NCBI GenBank assembly: GCA_016858145.1
Contig: JAEHOE010000121.1
Coordinates: 1-64,000 of the forward strand
Direction of reading: 5' to 3'
DNA: 64,000 bases
From: Edaphochlamys debaryana
Lineage: Eukaryota; Chlorophyta; Chlorophyceae; Chlamydomonadales
Part shown: positions 21,620 through 31,524 of the stretch, one piece after another
Position numbering within the stretch: the stretch's first letter is position 1
How the letters are laid out: each line of letters begins with the position of its first letter
The notes under the pieces: model-generated
The model's database searches: none
What the model was told of the DNA's origin: nothing
The model's input: the letters and a program-made list of their open reading frames with translations, nothing else
Made by a program: the position numbers and the translations under genes

Positions 21620-24488
21620 TCACGTTATCCTCCGCAGTGACAGACGTGAAGCGCTGCGGCCTCCGTTCGGCCCATTCCACGCGAGAGGACGCGGCATGTG
21701 CGGCAGCTGCGGCCTGGAGGACCGCACCTGCGGGCGCCAACCGCTGGACCCGCTAGGTGGCCGCGGCGGCGGCGGCGGCGGCGGCGGGAAGGCCGAAAGT
21801 GGTCCCGCGCCATTACGAACGGCGGCCGGAGGGCCGGGCCTGCTGGCGGCGGCCGCACCCCCTGGCCGCGCCGTGTCCGTATCCGTATCCGGCATGCTGG
21901 GCTGCGGATGCTGTGCCTGGCCACCCGTCTCATCTCCACCAGCGGCCCCCGAGGCTGCTGCGGCCTGTGTGCCCGAACCCGCGTCCGTCTCCACAGAGGG
22001 GAGCGGGGCCGGCAGGGGGGAGGGAGGCTCCCATTGCAGCACCTCCTGCAGCGCCCTCCGCTCCCGCTGGATGAGCGCGGCGGGGTCCTCGCCCCGCGCC
22101 TCGGCCGCCTCAGCCACCAGATGGGAGTGGCCGAAGTCCAGGAGCATGACGCGCGGCTGCAGCTGTGGTTGCTGCGCAGTAGGGCTAGTCTGGCTTCCGA
22201 GGCCCCCATCATCGCCCCCGCCAGCCCCACTGCCGCCCCCTCCCGCCGGCTGCGCTGCCAGGACGAAGTTCCGCAGAGCGATGTCGCCGTGCAGGACGCC
22301 GCAGCGGTGCACCTGCACGCGCGAACGTGGCATCGTGGGATCGGGAAGGTTCGACACTGGTACTCGGGGCAAGCAGTGCAACACTCAGGGTGTAGCAGTC
22401 AGATACACGTACGCAGTCTGCTCGTCGGCGGCAGCCAAGCTGCTGCCCGCAGCATGAGCACGCGGCATGCACGCCTGGAATGCAGGGAGCCCGCAGGTCA
22501 ACACCCTTTCAGTCGCTCACCGCGTCCAGGGCAGCGAAGGCAGCGGCGCAGGTCGCTTCCTCGTCCGGATCTGGAGCCCAGCCCTCGTGGCTGTCCAGTG
22601 TAGGACCCTCCAGGCTGGTGGCCTGAAAGCGCAAGGCCACAGGGCGGGGTCACCTACCGTTCGGAACGGACAACACAGCGGCACACTCCACAACGGACAA
22701 CGTCGACGTTGTGGCTGGGCTAGGCTGGTCTCCATGCCGCTGCGGGTGCCCTGCAGCCTCAGACACACTCGGCCGCCGCAACCTTTGAGCCTCATCTGAG
22801 ACGACCGTGGCATCTCCAAGCCCCCTTCCCCGCGTGGGACGCCCTGTTGACCCGACATGTCCTCCAGCTGTCCCCGCTGCCACCCGGGCCCGCCCAGCGG
22901 GAACCGTCCTCCCGCTGTCGTCGCTCCCACCACCATACCAGGAAGTACTGCCACCCGTCGCAGGTGCCGTAGCCCAGCAGGTGGGGCACGTAGACGCCCT
23001 GCAGCGGCCTCAGCGCTTGGTACATCCGCACCTCGTGCTGCACAGATGGGGCCCAAGCAAAGGGTAGGGTGCGTTCGAAATGACGACTGGAAAGCGGAAG
23101 CAGGAAATCAAGCGAGGTGGCAACACAGGCAGCAGAGAGAGTGAGGCGCCCGAGCCGCCGCCGCCCAGCTCTCGGCCACCCATCCACCCGTAAAACCCCC
23201 CTGTACCCGAAACCGCCGCACCAGCAGCGCCTCCTTGCCCTCCGGCCCCTGCCACAGGTCCACCAGCTTCACTGCCGCGGCCCGTCCGCCCACGGCCCCC
23301 TGCAGCACGACGCCCAGGCATGCCTTCCCCAAGTGCGGGGGCATTCCGTCGGGAACGCGGGGGTCGAAGCTGCGGCCCGGGAACAGTTGGCCGCGGGTGC
23401 ACTCGCTTTCCGCATCGGTAGGCAGACGTAGGGCGGGAGTGGGCGCTGCGGCCAGCCCCGCTCCGCCGGCGGGCTGCTGTGGAGGCGGCCGCCGCGTCCA
23501 CCACTGCTGCGACATCTTTGCCATGCAGTACAGCGCCGCCACAGCGGTTAGCGGCTCGGAGTCCCCACTGCGCCCGCCGCCCATCGCCTCGAGCTGCTCC
23601 CGCGCTGCCCCTGCAGCGCACGCGGCTGCCTGCGGCTCCGCCGCACTACCGGGGCGGCATTGCACGTTCCCTGCCGCCAGCGGGATGCTGGGGCCGCAGA
23701 GCAAGACGGTGCTTTCCCGCAGCATGCAGATGAGCTGTTGGTCCGTCACGAGCACGCCGTACGGCACGACGTCAAGATAGCTGTACATCTGCGCCACGCA
23801 CTTGACAACGTTGCTGTCGCTGTCGGCGGCCGCGTAGTACATAGCTGGCAGGCTGTTGTCTTGCGGAACGCAGAGAACGGCCGATGTCTTCACCTCGATT
23901 GCCACAAGCAGCTCCTGGTTGATGTGGGACTGCAGCACGGAATCCGGGCGTGCAGAGCCCAAGACTGCGCGCGCAGGTGCCGTACAGTCGGAGGGAGTTG
24001 CGGGCGTGAGATGCTGGTGAGATGTGGATCCCAGCACGGGCGCGGCTGGCGCTTCACACCCCCACCTCACGGCGATGATCGCTTCCTCGCCCCTCCTCGC
24101 CCAGCTCAGTCACGGACAGACGGGTGAGGGGGCGGGGTTGCGCGGCCCCGCACCTTACCTTGCGAGGCGCTGGCGTCCTCGAAGAACCCGTCCGAACCGG
24201 ACAAGGCCTGCTCCAGCGGCCAGAAGATCTGCTGCAAGATCTGGCGGTGCAGGCTGTCCTCGTCGCCCACGCGGAACTCCCGCGCCGGTGCTTGCACCAC
24301 CACGGCGCCGCCGTCCTCCAGCGCGCGCAGCAGGGCCCGGCACTCCTTGTCGAACGTGAGCCAGTCCGTGACCGCCGACGGCCCCGTACACTGCACGCCC
24401 AGCGTCTGTGACGAGGCCACGGCAGCAGCTCCAGCCGGTGTGGCTCATAGTTGCGGAGAAAGTCGCCGACAGACGTGAAGCTGAGCAT
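21620..24488 (-). CDS. PD-(D/E)XK nuclease-like plus protein-kinase-like fusion (Crinkler-type architecture)
   Basis: Exons: about 24488-24159, 23964-23207, 23037-22939, 22622-22521, 22312-21620; about 640 residues. The second exon carries a nuclease signature: PD in ARPDSVLQ, then E-x-K in LLVAIEVKT, then QMYSY (the QxxxY of RecB-like members), i.e. a PD-(D/E)XK fold. The kinase-like part follows: AAVKLV (ATP lysine), HEVRMYQAL (helix-C Glu), VLHGDIALRN (catalytic loop, HGD for HRD) and LLDFGHSH (DFG). The last ~110 residues are Pro/Gly-rich. Nuclease plus kinase on one chain is known from Crinkler-type proteins, proposed to derive from transposons and to act in conflict or as effectors; function here is inference. 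The reading frame shifts near 24415-24440: the likely N-terminus (MLSFTSVGDFLRNYE) is one frame off the rest, so there is either a missed intron or a 1-nt frameshift. Direct repeats flank the gene. Confidence 0.72.
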
Positions 24489-24565
24489 GGTCGAACTCAG
24501 CAAGGTTTTGGGGGCCGCCTCTGCACTGAAACGACCGAATATCTGTCAGGTCCTAGCAGTTCGTA

Positions 24566-25039
24566 ATGAGAGGGCGTGGCTCAGAAGGGCAGTCGGCCGC
24601 GAGCCGATGTGGTCCATGTTGCCAAGGGCCGTGCGTGCATAGGCAGCAGTCCTGGCTGTTACTCGCTTTCACAGATTATGTAGGTTTACAAATTAGTTCC
24701 AGTTTTCATCGGACACCCGACCGCGATGCTGATGGCACGAACCCTGGGCGGGGCGGGGTACTTGTTCGGCCAGGCCGCCCGCGCGGCCAGGGGTCCAGGT
24801 TGGGAGGGCGGGCGTGGGGGTGGGTGGGTGGTGGCTCGCTGACGCCGCTGGCGGGGACCAGCCAAGGCATGTTGCCGGCGGATGCGGACGGCCAGTTGTC
24901 GCTGCCCGGGGCGCGGGTGCGGACACAGCTGTGCGGCACGTGCCACTTGCGGACCTTCCTTGGCCCCAACAAGCACGGCAGCTGTGCGCCCAGCTTCAGG
25001 CGCCGCGCAGCTGGGCCCGCTGCGTGCGGGGGCAGCTGA
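24566..25039 (+). pseudogene. Coding-like fragment with a C2HC zinc-knuckle-like motif
   Basis: An open plus-strand frame ends with LCGTCHLRTFLGPNKHGSC, spacing C-x2-C-x10-H-x2-C, reminiscent of small C2HC zinc fingers. No start, splice partners or further domain could be found, and the opposite reading frame is also open. It lies between the nuclease-kinase gene and repeat copy 2. Gene remnant, mobile-element remnant and chance remain possible. Confidence 0.22.
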
Positions 25040-25300
25040 GAATGCTGCACCCGCCGAAAGCGGACAAGGACGAGGAGGCGGAGGCTGAGCATGATAGGTA
25101 CTGTCGCCTGCCCAGTCGCAGCGTGCGTGCCCCGCCTTCTGGGGGGTCACTGTCCGTAGGGATGAGCCGGAGACGGAGGCAGTAGTGGAGACGACGGCCA
25201 GGAAGCCTTGCTGCAACGGGCTTGACCCCAGCGCTTGGAAGCACTGGGGCTACCGCCGTGTGTCCCGAGTCAGCAGCAGGCTACCAGGGGTGGAGGCTGG

Positions 25301-25991
25301 GTGGAGGGGGAAGGAAGGTTGGAGGACACTGGCCAAGGAAGCAGTCGAGGCAGCTCGGGCTGGGCGCTAGGGAGCGAGGGCAAAGCGAAAGGGCTACCAA
25401 GTAAAACGCAGCAAGTCTCGGAGCTGGAAGGCGCTGGTGTGTGGCTCTGTGTGACTCTACTCGGGGCAGCTTTAGCTCTAGGCAGCTGGGTGGTGACCGG
25501 GTAAGGCAGCCAGAGCGAAGCTGGATGGACATCTGGAATGGTGCGCAGTGCTTGATCCCAGAGGCAAAGGCTGCGAGTCTAGCTGCCAGAGGGTCTGCAA
25601 GGTTATGCGCAGCGCTAGTGCTCGAGAACGCGAGTCGCGGAGTACGCCCAGGGAACGCTGTGCGGCTGTGCCCACGGCGTGCACTGGTGTGCCGTGCGGA
25701 GGTAGGACTAATCTCTATTGTGCAAGCCTTGGGGCATGAAATCTTGTTAGAAGTCAACCGCTGCGCATTATATGTGTGTACCGATACATGCCCGGTCCGA
25801 CCAGCCGCCCATCTGTACAACCCTAGCTGCATGCCAACCGCGTCGGCGCTCTGCCACTTCGTGCAGGCAACTTGTCAGTCCCTCACCGTTCCTGGCCGGA
25901 CCAGGCAGCATGCCCAACCGCACCGTAGCCGGGTGCGCGCAGCCACCCCCTTCACGGATGCCCTCGCCCGCGCAGTAGCACAGGCAGCACC
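25301..25991 (+). repeat. 0.7-kb dispersed repeat, copy 2
   Basis: Direct-orientation partner of 19549-20280. Together they bracket the nuclease-kinase gene about 5 kb apart. Confidence 0.9.
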
Positions 25992-26134
25992 CAGCAGCTC
26001 TCATGTAAGCACTGTAGACCCCACCCCCTCCCGCGTATTGCACACTAGCGTGCGCCCTCCGCCTTTCGGTGACCCTAGGGCGCGACCGCGGTGCGACTGC
26101 CCCTCCGACTAACCGAATGCGTAAAGCCTCATCC

Positions 26135-27639
26135 CTACCCGCCCTGCTGGGGCCTCAGCGGCTGGCGCTGGGCGTCCATGCTCTCCACGATCTCCGCCAC
26201 CCGCTGCTTGAGCTGCTCCTGCAGCTGCGGCCGGTAGCCCAGCAGGAACAGCAGCTCGAACCACACGAAGAGCGGGGCCAGGGCGAAGGCCTGCGGGGGG
26301 GGGGTGATTGCGGGGGCAGGCTCGAGGGTCCGTGGAGACCACGCAGGACGACTTTCGGCCTTGGCGACACCTCGCTAAGCTACACTGTGTAGAGAAGTAC
26401 CGCCTCACGTGACCCCAGTCCACGCACACATCGACCGTGTCCCGGGACCGCCCGCCCCCACCCGCCCCCACCTGCACAAGGGAGTCCATAAGCGCCGGCT
26501 TCCGCTTCTCGAACACGGCGTGGCCTGCACGCCGTCGGGCAGCGTTGTGCGGTTACCACGGCGTGCACGGCGTGCATCGGGCCCTCCCGAGCCCTCCGCG
26601 GGCCCCTCCCGTAGGGCTCCGCCTACCCCGCCCCAGCACCCTTCCCCCAAACGCCCGAACCACCCCGTCCCCATCCGTCCCGCTCCAACCGTTGGGCCTG
26701 CGCTCTTCACCCCTGGGCGCAGCACCCATCCACCCACGCACCCGTCCACCCACCCCTCCTGTCGTGCCCGCCACCCACACTCCCGGGTACAACACCCATC
26801 CACCCACCTGGGTGGATCTGCATGTACCAGCCGAACACGTGCGCCCCCAGCGCCCACAGCCAGGGCTTGGCCACGCCGCAGCCCGCGAAGGTGGTGGCGG
26901 ACCAGGCCAGGGGCAGGCCCACGCACAGGGTCCAGGAGGCGCCCGCGAGGGGCTCCAGCACGCAGTAGAAGGAGGCGTAGGCCAGGAAGGCCAGGAAGGC
27001 GGGGTTGGTGGGCTGCAGCGCAGCCGCCCAGGCAGGAGGCACCCAGCCCGGCAGCGGCGGCGTGAGCGGGGTGGAGGGCGGCAGGAAGGGCACCTGGGGC
27101 CGCCGAGTGGGGGAGGAGAGGGCGTGGGTCAGGGGGGAAGAGGAAGGAAGGGAAGTGGGAAGCGAAGAGACAGCAGGCAGACCGGGGCAGGCTATGACTC
27201 CGGCGAGGAGGGTGTGGCGGGCGGGACAGAGCCTCTACAGGTGAGGGCGCCCCTTCCCCTTCCCCTTCCCCTTCCCCGCTTGCCCACCCAGCCCGCCCCA
27301 CTGCGACGCCACCTGCAGCGGTCCGATCATGGAGAGCCACACGAAGGCGGACCAGACGATGAGGGGCACGCAGAAGAAGTGGATGAGCTGGTTGAGGGGG
27401 TGGCGGTGGTAGGCGCCATAGAAGCCTGGGCGGTGGGCACGCAGGCACGGTAAAGGGAATACTCAAAGGCGGGTGAGGGATGCTTGGGGTGCCGACAGTC
27501 GGGTGGAGGCGCGTCTGGTACTAGGGCAAAGCCAGGAGTTCTGTCATGTAGAGGGGCACCATGTATCCAAGGTGCCTCAGCCGGTGGCTGCTTCCGCCAA
27601 CCCACCCAGCTGGGCGAGGAGGTCCAGGTTGAGGCCCAT
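26135..27639 (-). CDS. Mpo1-like (DUF962/YGL010w family) 2-hydroxy fatty acid dioxygenase
   Basis: Exons 27639-27606, 27425-27313, 27093-26808, 26524-26472 and 26290-26135 give 213 residues with every phase consistent. The family core is clear: FYGAYHRHPLNQLIHFFCVPLIVW near the N-terminus (residues ~13-36) and WALGAHVFGWYMQIHPGHAVFEKRKPAL (~125-155), followed by LAPLFVWFELLF. The hydrophobic segments between predict a small multi-pass membrane protein. In yeast, Mpo1 is an Fe(II) dioxygenase of the ER that performs alpha-oxidation of 2-hydroxy fatty acids from phytosphingosine breakdown; the conserved histidines in the two motifs are the proposed metal ligands. The same role is likely here by family. 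A Pro-rich insert (PPSTPLTPPLPGW) in exon 3 is the only oddity. Divergent from the MATE gene. Confidence 0.9.
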
Positions 27640-28368
27640 CACGGCGAAGCCTCCACGCTGCTGAGGACAGCTATTTGATGGTGAGGGACCAGGACTGGTG
27701 GCGGCCTGGGGCGGGGCCCGCCGGGCTGCGGGCGGGGCAGGGAAACGCGGATGGGCGCGGGTGCAGGCGGGTCTCGGGCACCAAGGTGCAGTGCGCCGAG
27801 TCCGAACCTTGCCCGCCCAAAACCCGCTAAGGACGGGAAGGTGGGTAGAGCAGCTCTGCATCCAAGGGTCCTCTCTGCTCGCGCGTGCTTGCCTTCGGCT
27901 TTCGGGTCACAGGCCCGGTGGCACAGGCCCGGACTGTCGCAACGCGGGGCTCAGGAGTCAGGACTATAATACCTCTACTGCGTAAGCTATACTGCAGCAG
28001 GAGGTGCTTGCCTAGAGCGCGGAGGGGATTGCCAATCGCGGCAAAAGGTCCTAAAGTTTCCGCTCTCCCCGGCCGCCCAGACTACTTACACACAGCCCGC
28101 TGGACTTTAGCCAGCTTAGCCTTACAGGTCATAATACTCCAAGTCTCAAACCGCGACGAATTCGCCTGACCTCATACCCTTTTCGCGCGTCTGGCGCGCT
28201 CAGCCGCCCCATCAGCTTCAGCGACCATCGGACTATCCACTGATTGGATATAATTGTGCGCTAGCTGCTTGCCGCGCTTCCTCAGACCCACGCATTCTGA
28301 ATCGTCTGGGCCTTTGCACCCGCTCCTAGCGCAAATCCATACCAAGTGTGACGTTTAAGTAGTAAACA
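27640..28368. promoter_or_regulatory. Divergent promoter interval, Mpo1-like / MATE
   Basis: 729 bp between the two start codons. The half nearest the MATE gene is visibly AT-richer (for example TTGGATATAATTGTG near 28236 and TTTAAGTAGTAAACA just before the MATE ATG), as expected for an algal 5' region. No specific factor site is claimed. Confidence 0.45.
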
Positions 28369-31300
28369 ATGCGAACCTGCCTAGCCAGCGGGGGCGCAGC
28401 AGCTCGAGCAGGGCTGCGGGCGCTTCGGCCATCGGTTCGGCCGTCGCGTATCACTACTCCTCGTGGACTAGGAGGCTCTGGATTGAGCGGCGAGCGGTCG
28501 ACCTCGCCGCCTCCTCGGCCCGCGCATCATCATCAGCTCGGCGCCAGCCACCACGGCGCCGACGTCCATCACAACCAGCACGTGCACCATCCGCACCAGC
28601 AGGGGCGACAGCCGCGATTGCAAAGCGCCCTACAGGCGTCGACTCGATGGGCGCGCGAGCTCGCGCCGACCCGGCACTGGCCGCCGCTCGGGTTGAGCGA
28701 TGCTGCCGCTCGTCTTGAGCGATTGCTCAAGGACGTCCGCAAGTGAGTAGGGGAGGGCGGTTTCAGGCTTGCTGGGACTGGGAACTGATTCGGGTCGCTC
28801 TTTGTCTGGCGCGCAGGATCGGGCTCCTCGCTGGCCCTATACTCGCACAATATGTCATCGCGCACAGCGCCCATATGGTGAGCGGTGGTGGTTGCGGGCG
28901 AGCGGTCGAGACCGACGCATGGTGGTTTGTTAGAGTGGAGCACGCCCGGCAGGGCTCACGTGCGCCTGCCACTTGCGCTCCCAAAAGCACGCTGATCGAT
29001 GCCCGGTCAGTCGTCGCGCGGGCACTCACCGTGCCCCCGGGGACTTCGACCACCACACAATCCACACCGCCCCCGACCGCCGTCCATGCCTCCACACGCC
29101 TCTCAACTCCCGATGCCTGCGCTCGCGGCCCCGCAGATCGACACCTCCTTTGTCGGGCACCTGGAGGACCCGGTTCTGCTGTCTGGCATGGTGCTGGGCG
29201 GCTCGCTGGCCATGGCCACGGGCTATCACGTCATGTGCGGCCTAGCCTCGGCGTCGGAGACGCTGTCTGGCCAGGCGCACGGCGCCAAGAACCCGCAGGC
29301 GCTGGCCGCCACGCTGCAGCGCTCGCTAGCCGTGTGCACCGCCGCAGCGGTGCCCATCACGGCGCTGTGGTGGAATGCGGAGCCCATCCTCACGGCCCTG
29401 GGCCAGGCGCCCGAGATTGCCGCCGGCGCCGCGCGGTACCTGCAGCTCACGCTGCCCGCGCTGTACAGGTGCGCAAGGCCCTCCTTGCAGCCTCCAGCTG
29501 CCATGCTACGAGCCTAGCGCGACCTCGGCGCCCTGACGCACTCGGCCGAACAGCCTACTCTGACTTGTCTTGCTCCCTCCCCTTTCCTCCATCGTTTCGC
29601 GCATCGCAGCTACATGGTGTTTGACTGCGTGGACAAGCACCTGCTGGCGCAGAACGTGGTGACGCCCGGCGTGGCCATCACTGCCGTGTCCACGGGCCTC
29701 ACGCCGCTCTTCTGCTGGTACTTCGTCAACCAGTGAGTCCCAGCCCACCCCTCCGCCCGCACCTCTTGCCTGCACCTGTATCCTACCTACGTGCTCCCCC
29801 CGCACACTCACCCACACCACTCATCATTACCACCTCACCCCATCACCACCTCACCCCATCCCCAACTACGCAGCTTAAACCTGGGCCTGGAGGGTGCGGC
29901 GTACGCCTACGTGGCCTCCCAGGCCACCAGCACGGCCCTGTCGCTGGGCTACCTGTCGTGGCGGTCGCACAGCATGGCGCTGCAGGGCTCGCCCGAGACC
30001 GTGGACCTGGCGCCCACGACTGCGGCGCTGACCAACTGGATGCCGTACCTCTCACTGGCGGTGCCTGCCACGCTCATGGCGTGCATGGAGGGCTGGGCGG
30101 TCGAGGTGAGGGGATGGGAGGGGTTGCCAAGTTACTGGCTGCCGATGACCGATGGAGGCAGGCTGTGGTGCCATGGGGTTGGTGTGAGGGGCACAGCGCA
30201 CCGCCCTGGGAAAATGCCGGTGCACAGTTCGCTGGCTGACGTGCTTGAATGTCGGCGTCCCGTGCAGGTGCTCATCTTCCTGTCGGGGAACATGGAGAAC
30301 GCGGACGTGGCGGTGGGCGTGACGGGGCTGTGCCTGCAGTTCTCCACGCTCGTGTGGCTGTCGGCGGCGTCCATCTCCTCGGCCACCTCCACGCGGATAG
30401 CCAACGCGCTCGGCAAGGTGCGTGCGCCCCGCCCTCGGAGACCGTTGTTGCCGCCGCCGCAGCTTCCCTCTCAGTTCAGCTCAGCACAGCCCTGCCCACG
30501 AAGGCTTCCTCGACTTCTGCTCACCGCTGTTCGCTCCGCTCCGTTGCATTCTCTCCCTCCACAGGGTGACGCGGCCGGCGCTCGGCGGCTGGCCTTCACG
30601 TCCCTGGGCCTGGCCCTGGTGACTCAGTCGCTGATCGGCCTGGCGGCCTTCTCGTACCGCTCCGACCTGGTGGGGCTCATGACGAGCCAGCAGGAGGTGC
30701 TGGAGCTGGCGGGGGCGGTCATGCCCGTGCTGGCGCTGTGCTTCGTGTGTGAGTGGCACGGGGGGGCGGGGGCCTGGGCTGGGGGAGAGAAGTCGCGGGA
30801 CCGGCGAGGGGCTGGCCTCCTCCGGGGTCGGCGCTTGGTGCGTGCGTTTTGTCCAGGCCTGGCTCAGCCTGGCTTGAGCTGACCCGGCCTGAATTCTACC
30901 GCTAACCGTACTAGTCCTCATACTCATTTTCTCCTCCCGCCTCCACCCTCAACAGTCGACGGCCAGAACGCGGTGCTGTCTTCCGTGCTCCGCGGCGCTG
31001 GGCGGCAGTGGCTGGGCGCGGGCTGCAACCTGGTGGGCTGGTGGGGCGTGGGCGTGCCCCTGGCCTACTACCTGGCGCTGCCCTGCCACATGGGCGTGCA
31101 GGGGCTGTGGGGCGGCTTCGCCACCGCCTCGGCGCTGCAGGCGTGCGTGCAGTGGGCGGTGGTGTCGCGCTTGGACTGGGACGTGGAGGTGCAGCGGGCC
31201 AAGGAGATGCTCGTCAGCACGACGGGCGGATCGGAGAAGCCCAAGAACGGGCACGGGCAGGCGAACGGGCACGGGCACGGGCGGGTGGAGGAGTCGGACG

Positions 31301-31524
31301 ACGATGACGACGGCGGCATGGGCCCCGGCATGGGCGTGCGCTCGGAGCCGGCGGTGGTGGCGGCGACCGCAGCAGCGGCGACGGCAGCGGGAGCGCGGGC
31401 AGGGGCAGGCCTGCCGGGGCGAGCCGCCGCCTCGGCGGCGGCGTGTGTGCTGACGGCGGCGCGCGTGGACGCCATCCGGCGGCGGCGGGACGTGGGCTCG
31501 CGGGCAGGCGCCCCGCGCCGATGA
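28369..31524 (+). CDS. MATE-family multidrug/toxic-compound efflux transporter
   Basis: Eight exons (28369-28742, 28817-28877, 29137-29468, 29610-29732, 29874-30105, 30268-30417, 30565-30748, 30956-31524) give 674 residues in frame. Residues ~125 to ~590 are a typical eukaryotic MATE core: LAGPILAQYVIAHSAHMIDTSF, GHLEDPVLLSGM, GLASASETLSGQAHGAKNP (the family's ASALETLCGQAYGA signature), LQLTLPALYSYMVFDC, and the second-half counterpart SSATSTRIANALGKGD. Twelve membrane helices are expected. It would exchange organic cations or metabolites for H+ or Na+; substrate cannot be told. The first ~120 residues are Arg/Ser/His-rich and non-membrane (HHQLGASHHGADVHHNQHVHH), possibly an organelle-targeting or regulatory extension. 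The C-terminus also carries a His/Gly run and an acidic patch. It is nearer the plant DTX type than the chloroplast EDS5 type. Confidence 0.93.

Larger units (their letters stand above)
24489..26134. other. Spacer between the nuclease-kinase gene and the Mpo1-like gene
   Basis: Holds the C2HC-like fragment and repeat copy 2 (25301-25991). Otherwise nothing supportable. It should include the promoter of the nuclease-kinase gene and the 3' UTR of the Mpo1-like gene; no TTACA (reverse TGTAA) was noticed close to the latter's stop. Confidence 0.4.
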
